DNA from: JAICJR01 sp963848495
GTDB taxonomy: Bacteria; Actinomycetota; Thermoleophilia; Solirubrobacterales; Thermoleophilaceae
Length of the DNA stretch: 64,000 bases
Direction of reading: 5' to 3'
NCBI GenBank assembly: GCA_963848495.1
Contig: CAWKDV010000001.1
Location: 1-64,000 of the forward strand
Of this stretch, positions 23,623-34,000 are shown piece by piece; the stretch's first letter is position 1; every line of letters begins with the position of its first letter. The notes under the pieces were generated by a model. That model was not told where the DNA came from. It worked only from the letters and a program-made list of their open reading frames with translations, and did no database searches. Made by a program: the position numbers and the translations under genes.

Positions 23623-25308
23623 ATGCCGTCCGTCCCGCTCCGGCTCGCAATCCTTGCTACCTGCGCAGTTGCCGCGTCGGCGCCCGCCCTGGCGAAGAAG
23701 CAGCCGCCGGGCGTTCCGGTCCAGCCCGGCGCGGCACCGGTCGACACCAAGTCTCCGGATCAGGGCAAGAAGAACCCCTACGACCCCACCACCGCCACCG
23801 GCGGCGGCGGCACCGCAACCCCGCCGGCCGCCAGTGCCCCCGGTCAGCCGCCGAGCGTCAAGAAGCGGCAGGCGATAACGGTCGACAAGGGCAAGAAGGC
23901 TCCGACCACCAGCGCCGGCGCGGCCAGCAGCCCAGTCAGCTCGACCGGGGCGACGCCGTCCCCCACCCCCGTGCAGACCACGCCGGTCACCTCGACTCCC
24001 GTGAATAGCGGCGGCACGAAGGCGCGCCGCTCGCCCAGCAAGAAGCACAAGTCCTCGCGCCGTTCGCGCAAGCCGTCGAACAGACCCTCGACGCTCACAG
24101 CGCCGCTGGCCCGGCGCCTGCCGATCGCCGCCCCCACGCCTGCCCCGAAGCCGGCTGCGAAGACCAAGCAGACGCACCCCTCGAGCCGCACCAGCACGCC
24201 CGCGACCTCCGTGGTCACACGCACCGTGCACGACATCGTGAAGGTGATCCCCGGCCCGCTGAAGGCGGCGCTCGCCGGGCTCGCCGCGATGCTGATCGCC
24301 ACGCTGGCCGGCTGGATCGCCGTGACCCTGCGGGCGCGCCGGCTCAAGCGCCAGCGCCATGAGCTCCTGGCCGAGGTCGGCCTGCTGCAGGCGGCGCTGC
24401 TGCCCGAGGTGCCCGATCGCCTCGGCCCGCTGGCCACCTCCGCCGCCTACCGCCCGGCCGACGGCCCCGCCGCCGGCGGCGACTTCTACGACGTCTTCGA
24501 GATGGAGGACGGCCGCATCGGCGTCGTGCTCGGCGACGTGGCGGGCCACGGCCGCGACGCGCTCGCCCGCACCGCCCTGCTCCGCTACACGCTCCGCGCC
24601 TACCTCGAGACCGGCCTCGAGCCTCGCACCGCCCTGCGCCTCGGCGGCGAGACGCTCGACCGCAACCTCGCCAGCTTCGCCACCGCCGTCATCGCCGTCT
24701 ACAACCCGGCCGACGGCGTGCTCACCTACTCCTGCGCCGGCCACCCGCCGCCCATCCTGCTCGGCCCGGCCGAGCACGAGCCGATCACGGTCTGCTCTTC
24801 GCCGCCGATCGGCGTGGGCGAGCGCACCGGCGACCGCCAGACCTCCGTCGTCCTCCCCGCCGGCTCCACCGCCTGCTTCTTCACCGACGGCCTGGCCGAG
24901 GCCCGCGTCTCGGGCTCGCTGCTCGGCCGCGACCGCCTGTCCACGCTGCTCAGCGAGCTCGGCCCCGAGGCCACGGCCACCCAGATGATCGAGCAGGTGC
25001 GCCACGACGTGCACCACACGCCCGATGACATGGCGGCCTGCATCCTGCGCCCCGTCCTCACCGCCGCCGAGGCCGAGCCCAACCGCGTGGAGGAGCTCGA
25101 GCTGCAGAGCGACGCCACCGAGGACCTGCACCGCTTCCTCACCGCCGCCGGCGTGGCCGAGGCCGAGATCGACTCGATCGTCCGCGAGAGCGGCGCCCGC
25201 GCCGAGGACTACGGCGGAGCAATCGTCCGCGTGACGATGGCCGAGCCGCACCCCCGCGTCTCGATCGTGCTGCCGATGATCGAGCTGCTGCAGTCAGCGC
25301 GCCGCTAG
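23623..25308 (+). CDS. Membrane-anchored PP2C-type (SpoIIE/RsbU) serine phosphatase
   Basis: 561 aa from ATG 23623, chosen because it opens a clean signal sequence (MPSVPLRLAILATCAVAASA); a GTG at 23500 would add 41 basic residues. Residues about 25-190 are a Pro/Ala/Thr/Lys-rich low-complexity extracytoplasmic part. A membrane helix (LAGLAAMLIATLAGWIAV) follows near 220. The PP2C/SpoIIE domain follows (AAGGDFYDVFEMEDGRIGVV; LGDVAGHGRDALA; SCAGHPPPILL; CFFTDGLAEAR). The C-terminal about 70 residues resemble a shortened RsbW-type fragment. Likely role: control of an anti-sigma or sigma pathway from the envelope. Confidence 0.85.
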   Translation: MPSVPLRLAILATCAVAASAPALAKKQPPGVPVQPGAAPVDTKSPDQGKKNPYDPTTATGGGGTATPPAASAPGQPPSVKKRQAITVDKGKKAPTTSAGAASSPVSSTGATPSPTPVQTTPVTSTPVNSGGTKARRSPSKKHKSSRRSRKPSNRPSTLTAPLARRLPIAAPTPAPKPAAKTKQTHPSSRTSTPATSVVTRTVHDIVKVIPGPLKAALAGLAAMLIATLAGWIAVTLRARRLKRQRHELLAEVGLLQAALLPEVPDRLGPLATSAAYRPADGPAAGGDFYDVFEMEDGRIGVVLGDVAGHGRDALARTALLRYTLRAYLETGLEPRTALRLGGETLDRNLASFATAVIAVYNPADGVLTYSCAGHPPPILLGPAEHEPITVCSSPPIGVGERTGDRQTSVVLPAGSTACFFTDGLAEARVSGSLLGRDRLSTLLSELGPEATATQMIEQVRHDVHHTPDDMAACILRPVLTAAEAEPNRVEELELQSDATEDLHRFLTAAGVAEAEIDSIVRESGARAEDYGGAIVRVTMAEPHPRVSIVLPMIELLQSARR

Positions 25309-25361
25309 CCGCTGCGCTCTGAAGTTCTTAGTTCCGCGGCCGGCGAGATACTGGGCGGGCA

Positions 25362-25766
25362 ATGTCGCAGAGGACGGACGAGGCCACGTTGCGACAGATC
25401 GCGGACGGGATCAGCAACCGCGATCTGACCGTTCTGCAAGCCGCATCTGATCCGGAGCTGGAATACACCTCCAGGCTCACCGCCGTCGAGGGAATGACCT
25501 ACCTAGGACATGCCGGTTGGTCTGCCTATCTCGCTGATCTGGAGGCCGTCTGGGACGCCTTTCACGTCACTGTCGAGGAGCTGATGCCCGTCCGCAACGG
25601 GACTTTCGTCGCAGTCGTGCGGATTACCGCCGTGGCGCGCGAGAGTGGCGTCCCCATCGATCAGATCGTGCACGCCGCCTGGTCCCTCCGCAACGGCAAG
25701 GCCATAAGGGGGCGTACGTTCGCGACGCGCGAGGAGGCTCTCGAAGCCGTGGGGGTGCGGGAGTAG
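25362..25766 (+). CDS. SnoaL-like/NTF2-fold protein
   Basis: 134 aa: LRQIADGISNRDLTVLQAAS, DPELEYTSRLTAVEGMTYLG, then HVTVEELMPVRNGTFVAVV and HAAWSLRNGKAIRGRTFATR, the usual pattern of an NTF2-like fold with a conserved acidic pocket. Such proteins bind small hydrophobic ligands or act as isomerases or hydrolases; nothing here fixes a substrate. Single gene, convergent with an oxidoreductase. Confidence 0.85.
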   Translation: MSQRTDEATLRQIADGISNRDLTVLQAASDPELEYTSRLTAVEGMTYLGHAGWSAYLADLEAVWDAFHVTVEELMPVRNGTFVAVVRITAVARESGVPIDQIVHAAWSLRNGKAIRGRTFATREEALEAVGVRE

Positions 25767-25817
25767 GTGCGGCAACCCTGGCCGCGGACCGCGGACGGGC
25801 TCGGCGTCCCCTGGTCC

Positions 25818-26735
25818 TCACAGGCGAACGCGGATGATCGTCTTCCCGTTGAGTCGCTCGGTCGGGTTGAGGGCGGCGACGGCGTCGTCGAGGGTCGCGA
25901 CGTTGCCGATGTTGGACCGCAGCCGTCCGTCCCGCACCCGCTGGACGATCTCACTCAGTTGGGCGCGATCGGACTCGACGACGAAGTCGACTGCCAGGCC
26001 GTCGGCGGGCCGCGCCTCGGGGGGCCCCACGATGGTCACAAGCGTTCCTCCGGCCCGGATCAGGCTTGCGGACCGCTTCTGGATGTCTCCGCCGATGACG
26101 TCGAACACCAGGTCGACGCCGCCGACGTCTTCCAGGGCGTCGTTCTCCAGATCGACGAACTCCTGCGCGCCGAAGTCGAGCGCCTTCTGTCGGTCGGCGG
26201 CGCGCCCGGTGCCGATGACGTAGGCGCCGGCCTCACGTGCGAGTTGCGTCACCATCGTCCCGACTGCGCCGGCCGCGCCGTGCGCGAGGACGCTCTGCCC
26301 CGCCTGAAGGTGGCCGTGGTCGAACAGGCCCTGCCACGCGGTCAGGCCCGAGATTGGCAGGCTCGCGCCCACGGTGAACTCGACGTCGCCCGGCAGCGGC
26401 GCGAGGTTGCGTGCCTCGATCGCCACGTACTCCGCCAGGGTGCCGTCGCGATGCCAGTCCGCGAGGCCCAGCACCCGCTGTCCCACCGACACCCCCGTCG
26501 TGCCATAGCCGAGGGCGCTGACCACTCCGGCCAGCTCGTGCCCAGGGATCGACGGTGTTCGGTCACGGTCGCGGCGATCGGTCCAGGTCGAGGGCCACGC
26601 CATCTCAGTCGGGACGAATCCCGACGCATGAATCTCAACGATGACGTCGTTGATCGCTGCCGGCGGCTCGGGCCGCTCCACCAGCGTCATCCCGGCTGTT
26701 CCCGCGGCCTCGTCCGTCACCACAATCGCCTTCAT
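25818..26735 (-). CDS. NADP-dependent MDR-family oxidoreductase (quinone reductase-like)
   Basis: 305 aa medium-chain dehydrogenase/reductase. GroES-like N-terminal part with PSIPGHELAGVVSALGYGTT; Rossmann motif VLAHGAAGAVGTMVTQLARE near residue 150; C-terminal RLNGKTIIRVRL. The cysteine and histidine zinc ligands of alcohol dehydrogenases are absent, so it is a zinc-free quinone oxidoreductase-like member. Substrate unknown. Confidence 0.9.
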   Translation of the reverse strand: MKAIVVTDEAAGTAGMTLVERPEPPAAINDVIVEIHASGFVPTEMAWPSTWTDRRDRDRTPSIPGHELAGVVSALGYGTTGVSVGQRVLGLADWHRDGTLAEYVAIEARNLAPLPGDVEFTVGASLPISGLTAWQGLFDHGHLQAGQSVLAHGAAGAVGTMVTQLAREAGAYVIGTGRAADRQKALDFGAQEFVDLENDALEDVGGVDLVFDVIGGDIQKRSASLIRAGGTLVTIVGPPEARPADGLAVDFVVESDRAQLSEIVQRVRDGRLRSNIGNVATLDDAVAALNPTERLNGKTIIRVRL

Positions 26736-27066
26736 CCGGAACCCCCTGTGTCGAGTTCTCGCCCTTTGGCCGACTCAGGGTCAAAACTCATCCTTCGCAG
26801 ACCAAGTAACCGAGACGGTCATCGAGGCAGCTAACCACGACGAGTCCCGGGCAGGAGCGCCTGAGTCCGGCCGGGAGGCCCTCGCCTACGCCTGCACATG
26901 GGCGTGGCGCGGTCCCGGTTGTCGTCCCCTCACCGGCACACGTTCCTTTCCGCACGGAGCATCTGCTTGGCGTCGTGGTCAACTGGCCCCCGGTGGGTCT
27001 GACCGATGATTTTTGCGCGCCGTGCTGGTCTGTACGCCGAATACCGACTCACGGGAGGCTGACGCC
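26736..27066. other. Intergenic region between oxidoreductase and DHFR-like gene
   Basis: 331 bp between divergent genes. No ORF with family-like sequence. It must hold the two promoters, but I see no clear -35/-10 pair or palindrome worth naming. Confidence 0.4.
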
Positions 27067-27630
27067 ATGCGGAAACTGACCTTCGGCATGAACCTGAGCC
27101 TGGACGGCTACATCGCCGCGCCCGGCGACGACCTCGGCTGGAGCATGCCGAGCGACGAACTGTTCCAGTGGTGGTCCGACCGGGTGGGGGCGACGGGCCT
27201 GGCGCTGTACGGGCGCAAGCTGTGGGAGACGATGAGCTCCCACTGGCCGACCGCCGACCACCAGCCTGGCGCCACACCGGCGCAGATCGAGTTCGCCCGC
27301 CGCTGGCGGGACATGCCGAAGGTGGTGTTCTCCTCGACGACGAGCACGGTCGACTGGAACGCCCGCCTGGTCACCGGCGACGCGGTGACCGAGATCACCC
27401 GGCTCAAGGCCGACGACGGCGACTCCATGGACATCGGCGGTGCCACCCTCGCCGCGGCGGCCATGCGGGCCGGGCTGATCGACGAGTACGCGATCGTCAC
27501 CCACCCGGTCCTGGTGGGCGGCGGCACACCGTTCTTCACGGCCCTGGACAACTGGGTGAACCTGAACCTGGTGGAGACCCGGACGTTTCCCGACGGCGTG
27601 CTCCTGACCAGGTACGAGACCAGGCGCTGA
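27067..27630 (+). CDS. Dihydrofolate reductase-family protein (RibD C-terminal fold)
   Basis: 187 aa from ATG 27067, which follows GGGAGG at 8 nt; a frame extension to 27013 has no such site. It begins MRKLTFGMNLSLDGYIAAPG, then LALYGRKLWETMSSHW, KVVFSSTTSTVDWNARLVTG and DIGGATLAAAAMRAGLIDEY, with HPVLVGGGTPFF. This is the YwjB/YyaP-type DHFR-fold family, probably an NADPH reductase of unknown substrate. Two paralogues lie at 41310 and 41956. Confidence 0.9.
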   Translation: MRKLTFGMNLSLDGYIAAPGDDLGWSMPSDELFQWWSDRVGATGLALYGRKLWETMSSHWPTADHQPGATPAQIEFARRWRDMPKVVFSSTTSTVDWNARLVTGDAVTEITRLKADDGDSMDIGGATLAAAAMRAGLIDEYAIVTHPVLVGGGTPFFTALDNWVNLNLVETRTFPDGVLLTRYETRR

Positions 27631-27959
27631 ATACCCGACCTCGGATCGGCGCGGGCTCGGGCCACCCAAGGATCTCGTGGCGCTGTGTTCCGAGGCGATC
27701 GTGACGTCCCTGCCGGATCCTGTTCTTCACCACAGACCATCCGTCCGAATAGGGATCCGCTTACGGCATTCCGCGCCCCGCTCTCTCATGCGGACCTCAG
27801 GAGCCGACACTGTCGCTTTGGGACAGTCTGGGGCTACCAGACGGAGTGGTCTGGCTGCGGGTGTACCGGCTCGCACGACCGGTCCCTCGGGGGAGGTCTC
27901 CACCGGTCGGTAGTGTCAGTGGCCCCGAACGAAACGGCACATTGTCTGATTCCGTCGTC
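27631..27959. other. Intergenic region upstream of the GreA-like gene
   Basis: 329 bp with no supported gene. Short inverted repeats are visible: GTCTGG-GGCTA-CCAGAC near 27828-27844 and ACCGGT at two places near 27880-27905. They may be regulatory for the GreA-like gene, but this is not established. Confidence 0.35.
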
Positions 27960-28409
27960 ATGACCCCCGAGAGCCACGATGCGCTCAAGCGCGAGATCGA
28001 TCGCCTCGAGACCGAGGGACGCCGCGAGATCGCCGAGCGGATCAAGACCGCTCGCGAGTTCGGCGACCTCAAGGAGAACGCCGAGTACCACGACGCGAAG
28101 AACTCCCAGGCGCTGCTCGAGACGAAAATCCTGACCCTCCGCGACAAGCTGCTCCGCGCCGAAGTCCAGGAGTCAACCCCGCCCGCTGACGTCGTGGCGC
28201 TGGGCAGCACGGTGACCATGCGCGACGAAACCTCCGTCCGCGAGGACACCTTCACACTGGTCCCGGCGACAGAGGCCAAGCCGTCCGCGGGCAAGCTCTC
28301 CTTCGACTCTCCGCTAGCCCGCGCACTCGTGGGAGCGACCGTCGGCACCGTCGTCCAGGTCCACACTCCGCGGGGAGTGCGACAGATCACCGTGCTCTCG
28401 CTGGGCTAA
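27960..28409 (+). CDS. GreA/GreB-family transcription elongation factor
   Basis: 149 aa from ATG 27960. N-terminal coiled coil MTPESHDALKREIDRLETEG with the acidic tip sequence EFGDLKENAEYHDAKNSQAL that enters the RNA polymerase secondary channel; C-terminal FKBP-like part (SPLARALVGATVGTVVQVHT). A bit shorter than typical GreA (about 157 aa). No ribosome site precedes the ATG, so the message may be leaderless; an in-frame extension to 27846 looks unlike the family. Confidence 0.88.
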   Translation: MTPESHDALKREIDRLETEGRREIAERIKTAREFGDLKENAEYHDAKNSQALLETKILTLRDKLLRAEVQESTPPADVVALGSTVTMRDETSVREDTFTLVPATEAKPSAGKLSFDSPLARALVGATVGTVVQVHTPRGVRQITVLSLG

Positions 28410-28420
28410 AACCGCCAGTT

Positions 28421-30415
28421 CTAAGCCGCCCGCTCCTCCGCCCGCTCGAGCCCGCCGTCGGCCGCCAGCGCGGTCAGTGCGTCCACCACGGTGGGGTCGA
28501 ACTGGGTGCCGGCGCAGCGCTGGAGCTCGGCCAGGGCGTCGGTAGCCGAGCGGGAGTCGCGGTAGGGCTGGATCGAGACCATCGAGTCGAAGGCATCGCA
28601 CGCTGCGACGATGCGGGCGCCCAGCGGGATCGCGCTGCCGGCCAGCCCCGCCGGGTAGCCGCTGCCATCCCAGCGCTCGTGGCTGGTCCCGACGAGACGG
28701 GCCACGCGCTCGAGCGCCGGGGCGCGGCGCACGATGCGCTCGCCGATCAGCGGGTGGCGCTCGATGAAGCCGCGCTCCTCGCGCGTCAACGCCGCCGGCT
28801 TCTTCAGGATCGCGTCCGGGACGCCGACCTTGCCGATGTCGTGCAGCTGGCCGGCGTGGCTCACCTCGTCCGCCTCGTCCTGCGAGAGCCCGAGGCGCAG
28901 CGCCACGGCGCGCGCCAGCTCGGCCACGGAGGCGGCGTGCTCGCCGAGCGTGCGGTCGCGCTCGCGCACGACCCCGAGCAGCACGTCCGCGCTCTGGTAG
29001 CCCGCCGACTTGCGGCCGCCGCGCTTCTGGCGGTACATGCGCTGGTCCGCGGTCTTGAGCGCGGCCGCCGACGTATGGGCCTCGCGCGGCAGCTCTACCG
29101 CGCCGGTGGACGGCTTGATCGAGAAGCCGGGGCCGGCCTCCGTCAGCGCCTCGATGCAGTCCTGCTCGACCAGCGAGATGTCGTCGCCCTCGATCAGGAC
29201 GCAGAACTCGTCGCCTCCCATGCGGTAGGCGCGGCCGCGGCCCGCCACGGCCGTCTCGAGGCCGTGCCCGACGCGCGACAGCAGAGCGTCGCCAGCAGGG
29301 TGGCCGAAGGTGTCGTTGTAGAGCTTGAAGCCGTCGAGGTCGAACAGGCCGAGGATGGCCGGACGGCCCGCGTGGAGCGCGTCGTCGAGGTCCGAGATCA
29401 GCCTGCGGCGGTTGGCGAGGCCGGTGAGCGAGTCGGTGGCCGCCTCGCGCTGGCTCGAGGCGATCATCTTCAGGTACTCGACGAAGGTCATGCCCATGCG
29501 CGCCACCCCGGCCAGCACCGCGCAGGTCGCGAGTACGACTGCGAGCAGGTTCAGCTGGTGGAAGTGGTCGACCACCAGCAGGACCAGCCCTACGATCGCC
29601 GCGCCCGCCGGCACCGCCAGCGTCCGCCAGCTCTCGCGCGGGGCCGCCAGGCGGCGCGGGGCCGGCTGCCAGGCCGCCAGCGGGAAGATGAGATAGGCGC
29701 CAAGCCAGCCGGCGTCCAGGATGCCGCCGTCCTGGTAGGTGCCGGCGGCGGTCTGGTACAGGTAGATGCTGTCGGTGACCGCGAACAGCGCGAGGCTCAC
29801 GGCGAGCAGGGCCCCGGCGCGGTCGACGCGCCAGCCGTTCAGCGCCGCGGACGCCATCAGCGTGCCGAGCAGGAGCAGGTCGGCCAGCGGGTAGGCGAGA
29901 TTCGTGGCCACCGCCGCCGGGCTCGAGCCGCCCACGCTCGACAGCACCGCCTGGAAGACGACGGCGGCCGCGATGGCGCCGACCGCCAGGGCGGCGCCGA
30001 TGCCGTCCAGCCAGCTGCTGCCGCGGAACGTCGACGTCCGCGAGCGCACGAACAGCCCGAGCGCGATGTAGGCCGGCGGGTACAACGCCAGGTACATGGC
30101 GTCGTCGATCGACGGGAACGGGATCGAGTCGAGGTGCTCGAGGGCCACCGAGTAGTAGACGTCGCCCGCCGCCCAGGCACAGAGCCCCGCTCCCAACAGC
30201 AGCCAGGCCCAGCGCTGCGAGTCGCGCTTGAAGAAGCGAGCCACGCAGGCCAGCGCGCACAGCACCAGCAGGCAGTTGTAGAGCCAGTCGTTGAAGAACG
30301 AGTCGCTGGCGCGCCCGCCCAGGCCGACGAGCACGTGCGCGACGTAGACGGCGAACGCCAGCCATAGCGCCGCCAGGGCGCGCCGCGCGGCGGCCGAATC
30401 GATGCCCGTCATCAC
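28421..30415 (-). CDS. Membrane GGDEF plus HD-GYP c-di-GMP protein
   Basis: 664 aa. N-terminal about 300 residues hold some 8-10 membrane helices. The GGDEF domain is near residues 330-470 (DSLTGLANRRRLISDLD; RMGGDEF intact), without an RxxD inhibitory site five residues before GGDEF. The HD-GYP domain spans about 485-650 (HDIGKVGVPD; HERWDGSGYP; DAFDSM). It thus has intact motifs for both synthesis and breakdown of c-di-GMP in one chain. It is convergent with the GreA-like gene. MASE-type sensory region; ligand unknown. Confidence 0.92.
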   Translation of the reverse strand: MMTGIDSAAARRALAALWLAFAVYVAHVLVGLGGRASDSFFNDWLYNCLLVLCALACVARFFKRDSQRWAWLLLGAGLCAWAAGDVYYSVALEHLDSIPFPSIDDAMYLALYPPAYIALGLFVRSRTSTFRGSSWLDGIGAALAVGAIAAAVVFQAVLSSVGGSSPAAVATNLAYPLADLLLLGTLMASAALNGWRVDRAGALLAVSLALFAVTDSIYLYQTAAGTYQDGGILDAGWLGAYLIFPLAAWQPAPRRLAAPRESWRTLAVPAGAAIVGLVLLVVDHFHQLNLLAVVLATCAVLAGVARMGMTFVEYLKMIASSQREAATDSLTGLANRRRLISDLDDALHAGRPAILGLFDLDGFKLYNDTFGHPAGDALLSRVGHGLETAVAGRGRAYRMGGDEFCVLIEGDDISLVEQDCIEALTEAGPGFSIKPSTGAVELPREAHTSAAALKTADQRMYRQKRGGRKSAGYQSADVLLGVVRERDRTLGEHAASVAELARAVALRLGLSQDEADEVSHAGQLHDIGKVGVPDAILKKPAALTREERGFIERHPLIGERIVRRAPALERVARLVGTSHERWDGSGYPAGLAGSAIPLGARIVAACDAFDSMVSIQPYRDSRSATDALAELQRCAGTQFDPTVVDALTALAADGGLERAEERAA

Positions 30416-30492
30416 ATCGGTTCTATCGGCTCAAACTGCCCCAAACTGATGCTTTTGGCCCTGTTCTTGGGCGCTCGGCTACCATCGCCTCG

Positions 30493-31044
30493 ATGCCGGG
30501 TCGCCTCTACTTCACGGAGTCGGACGAGGCGAACGCGCTGATCGCCTCCGATCCCATGGCGCTACTGGTGGGATTTGCGCTCGACCAGCAGGTTTCCGTG
30601 CAGAAGGCGTTCGCCGGACCGCTGGCGATCAAGGAGCGGCTCGGCACCCTCGACGCTGGCGCGCTGGCGGTCACCGACCTCGAGCCGGTGTTCCGCGAGA
30701 AGCCCGCAATCCATCGCTTTCCGGGCTCGATGGCGAAGCGCGTCCAGGAGCTGGCCGCGCACGTCCGCGACCGCTACGACGGCGACGCCGGCCGCGTCTG
30801 GGGCGACGCCGCCGACTCCGACGAGCTGCGCGCGAACCTGGCCGCGCTGCCCGGCTTCGGCGAGATGAAGATCAAGGCGCTCGGCTCGGTACTGGCCAAG
30901 CGCTTCGGGATCGAGGCCGCCGAGCCGCTCGTGCCCTGGCACCCGACGCTCGGCGACGTGGACTCGCCCCAGGCGCTGCTCGACTACCAGGCCGCGAAGC
31001 GCGCGCACAAGGCCGAGTGGCTGAAGGCGCGCGCCGCCACCTAG
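30493..31044 (+). CDS. HhH-GPD-type base excision repair protein
   Basis: 183 aa. It begins MPGRLYFTESDEANALIASD, with FALDQQVSVQKAFAGP and a helix-hairpin-helix LPGFGEMKIKALGSVLAKRF near residue 120, as in the HhH-GPD family found widely in Actinobacteria and sometimes labelled HesB. No Fe-S cysteine set is seen. Likely a DNA glycosylase-like enzyme; activity unproven. It lies between two c-di-GMP genes and ends 2 nt from the convergent sensor gene. Confidence 0.82.
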   Translation: MPGRLYFTESDEANALIASDPMALLVGFALDQQVSVQKAFAGPLAIKERLGTLDAGALAVTDLEPVFREKPAIHRFPGSMAKRVQELAAHVRDRYDGDAGRVWGDAADSDELRANLAALPGFGEMKIKALGSVLAKRFGIEAAEPLVPWHPTLGDVDSPQALLDYQAAKRAHKAEWLKARAAT

Positions 31045-31046
31045 CT

Positions 31047-34000
31047 TCAGGCGACCGGGATGAGCTCCGTGGAGGTGGCGTCGTGCGTCCACTGGTCCAG
31101 GAGGTCGAGTAGTTCCCCGTCGAACTGGGAGCCGGCATGGCAGCGCATCTCGGCGATGGCCTCAGAGGGCGACATGGGAGGCCTGTAGGGGCGTCCGCTC
31201 GTCATCGTGTCGTAGGCGTCGGCGATGGCGAGCAGCCGGGCGCCGTCGGGAATGTTCCCGGCGGTGAGGGCGTCCGGGTAGCCGCGTCCGTCGGGGCGCT
31301 CGTGATGGCCGCGCACCCAGCTGAGCTGCTCTGAGTCCAGGACGCCTTCGGCTATCTGCGCGCCGAGCTGGGCGTGGGACTTGACGCGTTCGTACTCCTG
31401 GTCGGTGAGCCTGCCGGGCTTGGTGAGGATGCCGTCGGGCACGCCGATCTTCCCGACGTCGTGGAGCAGCGCGGCTTCGCGGAGCCGAGTGCGGCGTGCG
31501 GTCGCCCATCCGAGCCGGAGGGCGAGCTCGGTGGAGATTGTGGCCACGCGCTCGGAGTGGCGTTGGGTGGGAGAGTCCTTGGCGTCAACGGCGCGAGCCA
31601 GAGCGGTGAGACCGCCGAGGGCGCGGCGGCGGTCTGCATCCTCTTCCGGCCCGGTGTCGTCGATGCCGGGCGCGTAGCGCACGGCCTGGTCGCGGCCGTG
31701 ATGCTTGGCGTGGTAGAGGGCGCTGTCGGCGAGGTGCGAGAGGTCGCGCATGGTCGGCGCCGTGGTGAGATCGGTGACGCCCGCGGACAGGGTCACGGGA
31801 AGCCCCAGCTCACCGAGCGCGGCGGCGATGTCGCAGCGGAGGCGTTCCGCGAGGCCGAGCGCGTCGCTGCCGGAGGTGTCCGGGGAGATGACGGCGAACT
31901 CGTCGCCGCCGACTCGGGCCGAGATGTCGTTGACGCGCGGGGCGCGCTGGAGGACCCGGCCGACGGTTCGCAGAACGCGGTCGCCGGCTGCGTGGCCGTG
32001 CAGGTCGTTGACGAGCTTGAAGCCATCGAGGTCGAACATGACGAGCGACAGCGGTCGCTGGTGACGTTCGGCGCGGGCCACTTCCTCGCGCAGACGCTGC
32101 TGGAAGGCGCGGTGGTTGAGCAGGCCGGTGAGCCCGTCGGTGGTCGCCTCGCGCTTCAGGGTGGCGAGCGTGTCGGCCTGGGCGAGCGCGACCGCGGCGA
32201 GCCCGGCGAACCGCTCGAGAGTCGCCTCGGCGGTCGACGGAAAGCTGTGTGGGTCGGCCTTGGCCACGACGATGGAGCCCCAGCGCCGGTCGTGCACACG
32301 AAGGGGCACGGCTACCGCGCTGCGGAACCTGCTCGCCAGCGGGGTGATGGGTCCGTCGCCGGGCTCCCGGCCGTCTTCGTAGTCGTCGACACGCGCCGGC
32401 CGGCCGCTGCGCCAAGCGGCATTCCAGGCTGTCCCATCGACGAACGGGAGCGTGGCGGGCACGGTCTCCAGACCATAGGCGCCGACCGGCGTGCCGCCGG
32501 CCGAGTCCACCTGCACGACCATCGCCGCGGGGGCGTCCAGCAGTTCGGCCACGCGGATGGCGATCAGCGCGAAGAGGTCGTCTGAGTCAAGTTCGCCCGA
32601 AGCGCTCTCAGCGCTCAGCTCCTGCAGCGTCCGCTCGAGCCGCGCCTCATCGCGCAACCGGGCCTGGGCCTCGGCGTTGGCCAGCGCCGCCGACGTGAGC
32701 TGCGCGAACCGCTCCAGCAGTTCCACCGCATCGGACTGCGCGGCGCCCTCGGCCAGCAGCACTCCGAGGCTCCCCCAGAGCGCGCCGCCGACGAAGATGG
32801 GCACGCCGACACCGGTTTGCGCGCCGGCGCGGTCTGCCAAGTCGACATACCGGCTGCCTGAGTCGGCGTACTCGCCGACCATGATCGTCGTCCCTGACTG
32901 CGCGACCCGTCCGGTGACGGAGCGCTCGTCGATGGTGCTGTTGACGGGCAGCCCCTCCGGCCCGCCGCTGCCCAGCATGGTCAGCCGTCCCGGATCGAAG
33001 CGGACCACGGAGGTTGACTTGGAGTCGAGCAGGTCAGCGAGGCGGTCGGCGACCAGCGCCGCGAGCTGCGCGTCGTCGGTGTCACCGGACGCGCTCGCGA
33101 CCGCGACTTCCCGCAATGCTTCCTCCAGCCGCGCCCTGAACCGCAGGCGCTTCTGCGCCTGCGCGTCAGCCAGCGCAACTGAGGCCAGGCGCGCGAAACG
33201 CTCGAGCCAGCGCTCCTCCTGCGGGGCGAACCCGCCTTCCCGCGTCGTGGTGACGGTGATACATCCCCAGACGCGGGAGTGCATTCTCACCGGCACGCTG
33301 ATGCCACAGCGCAGTCCCAGCGCGGCCATGAACTCGCTCACCGGACCGCCTGGTGGACCGTACTGCTCGACACGGGCCGGCTTGGCGGTCCGGACGGCCC
33401 GGGCTGACGACGAGGGCTCATCCCACCCGAGGCGCTCCGGGTATGGCATCGGGCCGCGATAGGCGACGATGCGCAGCGACTCGGGTTCGGCACGGATAAC
33501 GGCCGCGGTCGTGGCATCGAGCAGCTCACCCACTTTCGCTGCCACCACAGCTGCCACATCGCTTTCGGCGCCGTCGGCGCTCGCGGCCGCGACCACCTCG
33601 CGCAGCGCTCGCTCGAGCCGCGCTTCCTGAGCGAGCTCGCCGAGCGCCCGGTCACGCTCACGGCGCGCACGCATGCTCCTCAGCCGCCAGGACCCGCCGA
33701 GCGCCAGCGCCAGCGCCACGAGCGCGGCGTCCACGGTCAGAGTGAGTTGCTGCGCGTTATTCGCGGTCGAGCGGGCGGCCAGGGGAAGCCGAGCGGCGAC
33801 CCTCTCGACGTCGGCAACGCGTGCCCGCACAAGGTCCATGGTCTGCCGGCCGGAGCTGGTGTCGACGACAGTCAGCGCCTGGTGGCGATGTCCCGACCGG
33901 GCGAGCGAGATCGTCCTCGTCAGCTCTGAGAGCTTGCTCCACGCCAGCATGTGCAGTGCCGCCACGTCGGCCGCCAATGGCGGGACCGTCCCGCTGGCGC